Below, one piece after another: positions 13,694 to 16,508 of a DNA stretch of 16,508 bases (position 1 is its first letter; each line of letters opens with the position of its first letter). A model generated the notes under the pieces. The model saw nothing but the letters and a program-made list of their open reading frames with translations. It ran no database searches and was not told where the DNA came from. Origin of the DNA: CAZVFX01 sp964626565 (GTDB lineage Bacteria; Myxococcota_A; UBA9042; CAIXZC01); NCBI GenBank assembly GCA_964626565.1, contig CAZVFX010000145.1, positions 1 to 16,508 of the forward strand, read 5' to 3'. The position numbers and the translations under genes were made by a program.

Positions 13694-15679
13694 CTAATCG
13701 AGGCCACAGGAATCGAGCAGAAGCTCCGCCAGGTCCTTGGCCTTCAGTTCCTCTTCCAGACCCTTGTCTGCTATGCCGTCTTTGAACATCATGAGGCAGA
13801 ATGGGCAGGCGCTGACGATAGTGTCAGGCTTAACCTCCACCGCCTGACGTATCCGCTCCTGGTTGATGCGAGGTTCTTCTTCCTCCATCCACACACGGCC
13901 TCCACCGGCTCCGCAACAGAAGCCGGTGCACTGCTTGCGCTCCATCTCAACTCGCTCCACTCCGGGGATAACGTCCAGAAGCTCTCGCGGCTGATCGTAG
14001 ATCTTGTTGTATCGGCCCAGGTAGCACGAATCGTGGAACGTGATCCGTTCGCCAATGCTGTTGGTCGGCTTCAAAAGCCCTTCCCGAACCAGGTCCCACA
14101 GCAACTCGGTGTGATGCACCACTTCGTAGTTGCCGCCAAACGCTCCGTACTCGTTCTTCAACACCTGATAGCCATGGGGACAGGTGGTGATGATCTTCTT
14201 CACCCCGTACTGCTCCATCACTTCGATGTTTGCCTGCGCCTGAAGCTGGAACAGGTACTCGTTGCCCAACCGCCGGGCGGAATCACCGCAACAGCCTTCC
14301 TCTTCGCCCAAAATACCGAAAGACACTCCGGCGTGCTGCAGCAGCTTGACCACAGCCTTGGCAACCTTGATGCTCCGGTCATCGTATCCGCCCGAGCAAC
14401 CAAGAAAGAAGAGATATTCGACGTCCTTGTCTTCCGCCAACGTCTTCAGACCCATTTCCGAAGCCCAGGAAGCCCGGTCGCCGATGGGCAGGCCCCACGG
14501 GTTGGACTTGTTCTCCAGTCCTCTAAGTGTTGTGCCCAGTTCTTTTGGAAACTCGCTCTCCATCAACATGAGATAGCGGCGCATCTCCACGATGCGGTTT
14601 ACGTACTCGATTGAGATGGGGCAGTTCTCTTCACAAGCTCCGCAGGTGGTGCAGTCCCAGATTGCGTCCACATTGGAAGCTTCGATGAGGGTTTCCTCGA
14701 TCTCTTCCCGCTTCTTCTTGCCCAGGAGGGCCGGGATAACCTTCTCGAGATGGTGTTTCTGCCGCTCGGTCAACTCCTTGGGTTTCAGAGTCTTGTCGGT
14801 CAATGTGGTGGGGCAGTTGGTCATGCAGCGCCCGCACTCGGTGCAGGTCCAGATATCCAGAATCTCCTTCCAAGTGAAATCCTCTATCTTCTCGGCCCCG
14901 AAACTCTCCTGCTCCTCGATGTCTTCGATGGGCGCCAGCGGCTTACCTTCCTGGAGATTCAAGGTGAACACGTTGGGCAACGCGGTGAGTACGTGCATGT
15001 GCTTCGAGTGAGGCAGGTAGTTGAGGAAGAAGAACAGCACCACAACGTGAATCCAATACATGCCCGCTTCCAGGCCCACCAGGGTGCTCTTGCCGAGCCC
15101 CAGCACCGTGAGTACGGAACTGACGGTCGAGCCCACAATTGCGTGCTGCATCTCTACAGCCGCGCCCGGGTCGATGATGAACTTTGCACCGTCGTACAGG
15201 AAGTCGGTGACCATCAACGTGGCGATCATGGCCAGAATGAACTCCGCATCCCGGGACTGCGTGATGCGCCAGGGTTTCAACACCCAGCGGCGGAAGAATG
15301 CTGCCCCAACCATCACCAGGACGACCAGTTCCGTGACGTCCTTCGCGGTGGTGTAGAGATTCTCCAGGGGCGACCAGAACCAGAACACGCTCCAGCCCGG
15401 TGCGAACGCTTCCCCAACTACCGAAATGCTCCGGAACAGGAGGATCAGGAAACCCCAGAAAATCAGGGCGTGCATCAGCCCCGGGCCGGGTTCCTTGAAC
15501 ATGGTCTTCTGACCGAGGAAGAAGCGGATGACCGCCTCCACCCGGGCAAAAGGCTTGTCGTGCCGTGTGAGGTCCGGTTTCACCGCCAGGAGAACCTTGA
15601 ACTTCACGAAGCAGCTATACGAAAAGACTGCCAGGGTAACTGCGAGCAATACCAACATGATCATGGCTTGGGCACTCAT
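13694..15679 (-). CDS. Membrane Fe-S oxidoreductase, FadF/EtfD/EMO type
   Basis: This is a 661-residue membrane electron-transfer protein. The NarI-like N-terminus has hydrophobic segments near 5-27, 69-88, 115-135, 147-165 and 207-222, with possible heme-b ligands among His70, His211, His224, His227 and His229. Two 4Fe-4S motifs follow: C279/C282/C285-C289P and C343/C346/C349-C353P. Then come two CCG domains, as in heterodisulfide reductase HdrB: C428, CCG at 463-465, C500; and C552, CCG at 588-590, C625-x2-C628. This architecture is that of ETF:(methyl)menaquinone oxidoreductases that pass electrons from acyl-CoA oxidation to quinone. No etfAB is in the window, so another donor is possible. 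ATG 15679 has GGGAGGAA just upstream and overlaps the trmB stop (ATGA), suggesting translational coupling. Confidence 0.88.
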   Translation of the reverse strand: MSAQAMIMLVLLAVTLAVFSYSCFVKFKVLLAVKPDLTRHDKPFARVEAVIRFFLGQKTMFKEPGPGLMHALIFWGFLILLFRSISVVGEAFAPGWSVFWFWSPLENLYTTAKDVTELVVLVMVGAAFFRRWVLKPWRITQSRDAEFILAMIATLMVTDFLYDGAKFIIDPGAAVEMQHAIVGSTVSSVLTVLGLGKSTLVGLEAGMYWIHVVVLFFFLNYLPHSKHMHVLTALPNVFTLNLQEGKPLAPIEDIEEQESFGAEKIEDFTWKEILDIWTCTECGRCMTNCPTTLTDKTLKPKELTERQKHHLEKVIPALLGKKKREEIEETLIEASNVDAIWDCTTCGACEENCPISIEYVNRIVEMRRYLMLMESEFPKELGTTLRGLENKSNPWGLPIGDRASWASEMGLKTLAEDKDVEYLFFLGCSGGYDDRSIKVAKAVVKLLQHAGVSFGILGEEEGCCGDSARRLGNEYLFQLQAQANIEVMEQYGVKKIITTCPHGYQVLKNEYGAFGGNYEVVHHTELLWDLVREGLLKPTNSIGERITFHDSCYLGRYNKIYDQPRELLDVIPGVERVEMERKQCTGFCCGAGGGRVWMEEEEPRINQERIRQAVEVKPDTIVSACPFCLMMFKDGIADKGLEEELKAKDLAELLLDSCGLD

Positions 15680-16308
15680 GCACTTCCTCCCGTCGCTGGA
15701 GATTTGGCGTAGCACACCTGCTCTATAGGAATACCGATTCTCTCACACGTCAGCTCCCGGTCGGTCTTGGGCAGTTCGTACCCGGGTTCTGCGGGCGAGA
15801 AACAGTCAAGTTCGCTGAATAACTCACGGGCAAGCTCAATCACCATCGGGACATCAGACCGCACCACCACGATGCCTCCCGGTTTCACAAGCGGGGTCAA
15901 CTCCGGTAGGAAAGCCTTGTCCAGCACCCGCTTTTTGTGGTGCTTCTTCTTCCACCAGGGGTCAGGAAAGAGGATGAACAGCGCCTCGATGCTTTCCGGG
16001 CGAAAGAACCTGCCCAGCAGACTTCTGGCGTCGCCGAACAGAACCCGGCAGTTGTCCGCTCCCGCCTTCTCCAGGCGGCCCAGAGTGATCATGCAATACT
16101 TGCGTCTTACCTCGATGCCTACCAGGCGGTGACCGGGCCGGGCCGCGGCGAGGTCCACCAGAAAACGACCCTTTCCAAACCCGATCTCCACCGAGACAGG
16201 GTCATCATCAATGAACCGGTCGAGCGCGGTTTCGTCGTCGCTGTTGTCGATGGGGTCGAGCACAAGCTCATGCTCGATGCGCCGGTTCTTCCCGGCCCGC
16301 GAGCGCAT
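15676..16308 (-). CDS. trmB: tRNA (guanine-N7-)-methyltransferase TrmB
   Basis: This SAM-dependent methyltransferase makes m7G46 in the tRNA variable loop. From ATG 16308 it has 210 residues, close to Bacillus TrmB. The SAM-binding motif EIGFGKGRF is at 41-49, GIEV at 64-67, the family signature FPDPWWKKKHHKKR at 114-127, and the C-terminal TDRELTCERIGIPI at 182-195. The start is uncertain. ATG 16308 gives the family-like start MRSRAG but has its AGGAG directly abutting. A TTG at 16374 has GGAGGGG at 6 nt and would add 22 residues. A GTG at 16419 would precede the likely transcript start. It is the first gene of the operon trmB, Fe-S oxidoreductase, dnaJ, kinase. Confidence 0.93.
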   Translation of the reverse strand: MRSRAGKNRRIEHELVLDPIDNSDDETALDRFIDDDPVSVEIGFGKGRFLVDLAAARPGHRLVGIEVRRKYCMITLGRLEKAGADNCRVLFGDARSLLGRFFRPESIEALFILFPDPWWKKKHHKKRVLDKAFLPELTPLVKPGGIVVVRSDVPMVIELARELFSELDCFSPAEPGYELPKTDRELTCERIGIPIEQVCYAKSPATGGSA

Positions 16309-16402
16309 CTCCTGGGAGCCGCCCACCAGGCCCTTGCGAAGTACTGCACTGTTACTCTTGTCCTCAGATGCCAACTGACACCCCTCCAAAACAAGCCCCA
16401 AC

Positions 16403-16432
16403 TTCTTAGCAGTTAACACTTAACGTTGTCAA
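16403..16432 (-). promoter_or_regulatory. Candidate promoter of the trmB operon
   Basis: On the minus strand a perfect TTGACA (16427-16432), 18-nt spacer and TAAGAA (16403-16408) with an extended TGC before the -10 would start transcription near 16396. The -10 itself is poor (3/6). Confidence 0.35.
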
Positions 16433-16508
16433 GACAGGAGGTGGCAAAGGACAGGCGGCAGCCTATAGCAAGAGCGAAAACCTCGCCACGTACCCGGCTG
16501 GTCTGTTG
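16433..16508. other. Intergenic or gene-end sequence at the window edge
   Basis: I see no gene I can support in these 76 bases. One minus-strand frame stays open from the edge to a TAA at 16413-16415, so the 3' end of an upstream gene cannot be excluded. No terminator hairpin was found. Confidence 0.3.

Noticed and set aside
12185..14614. Very long open frame (809 codons) on the plus strand
   Set aside because: It lies antisense to dnaJ, the 5' end of the kinase-like gene and the 3' part of the Fe-S oxidoreductase gene, all clearly real; its translation has no domain-like pattern and no suitable start.

Overview
The window is GC-rich, tightly packed bacterial chromosome with no phage, transposon, CRISPR or RNA gene that I can see. 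Several traits suggest a Gram-negative member of the Myxococcota or former Deltaproteobacteria: four lipoproteins with short signal peptides, a Cys-rich beta-helix lipoprotein, a small soluble Hanks-type kinase, a RelA/SpoT-like protein of a kind I associate with myxobacterial genomes, and a CCG-domain electron-transfer membrane protein. This assignment is an inference from gene content, not from a marker phylogeny.

Layout, left to right. A truncated secreted beta-sandwich protein (minus) diverges from a complete 3-hydroxybutyryl-CoA dehydrogenase gene (plus). Next, on the minus strand, come a 936-residue beta-helix lipoprotein and, 13 nt downstream, a zinc-ribbon/HEAT/TPR protein. Diverging from the beta-helix gene is a two-gene plus-strand unit of small lipoproteins at 5395-6510, behind a good sigma70-type promoter. 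Convergent to that is a lone 94-residue basic protein with its own strong promoter and a repeat overlapping the -35 box. A minus-strand operon follows, transcribed holB, then a PSP1/YaaT-like gene, then a tatD-family gene, then a small lipoprotein gene. Divergent from holB is a RelA/SpoT-fold gene (plus). Its 3' end overlaps, through a 13-bp palindrome, the 3' end of a second minus-strand operon: trmB, a membrane Fe-S oxidoreductase, dnaJ and a Ser/Thr kinase-like gene.

Functional themes. The 3-hydroxybutyryl-CoA dehydrogenase and the membrane oxidoreductase (FadF/EtfD/EMO type: NarI-like membrane part, two 4Fe-4S motifs, two CCG domains) both fit acyl-CoA oxidation feeding electrons to quinone. 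The holB-PSP1-tatD order is a widespread housekeeping cluster. The most interesting part is 10.5-13.7 kb. There a divergent RelA/SpoT synthetase-like protein, holB, a kinase with a degenerate activation segment, and dnaJ sit in divergent and convergent arrangement, which suggests stress or nucleotide signalling around core functions.

No stretch above 300 bases lacks a gene. The larger gaps (366-514, 5255-5394, 6820-6938, 10485-10658) each hold plausible promoters and are annotated.
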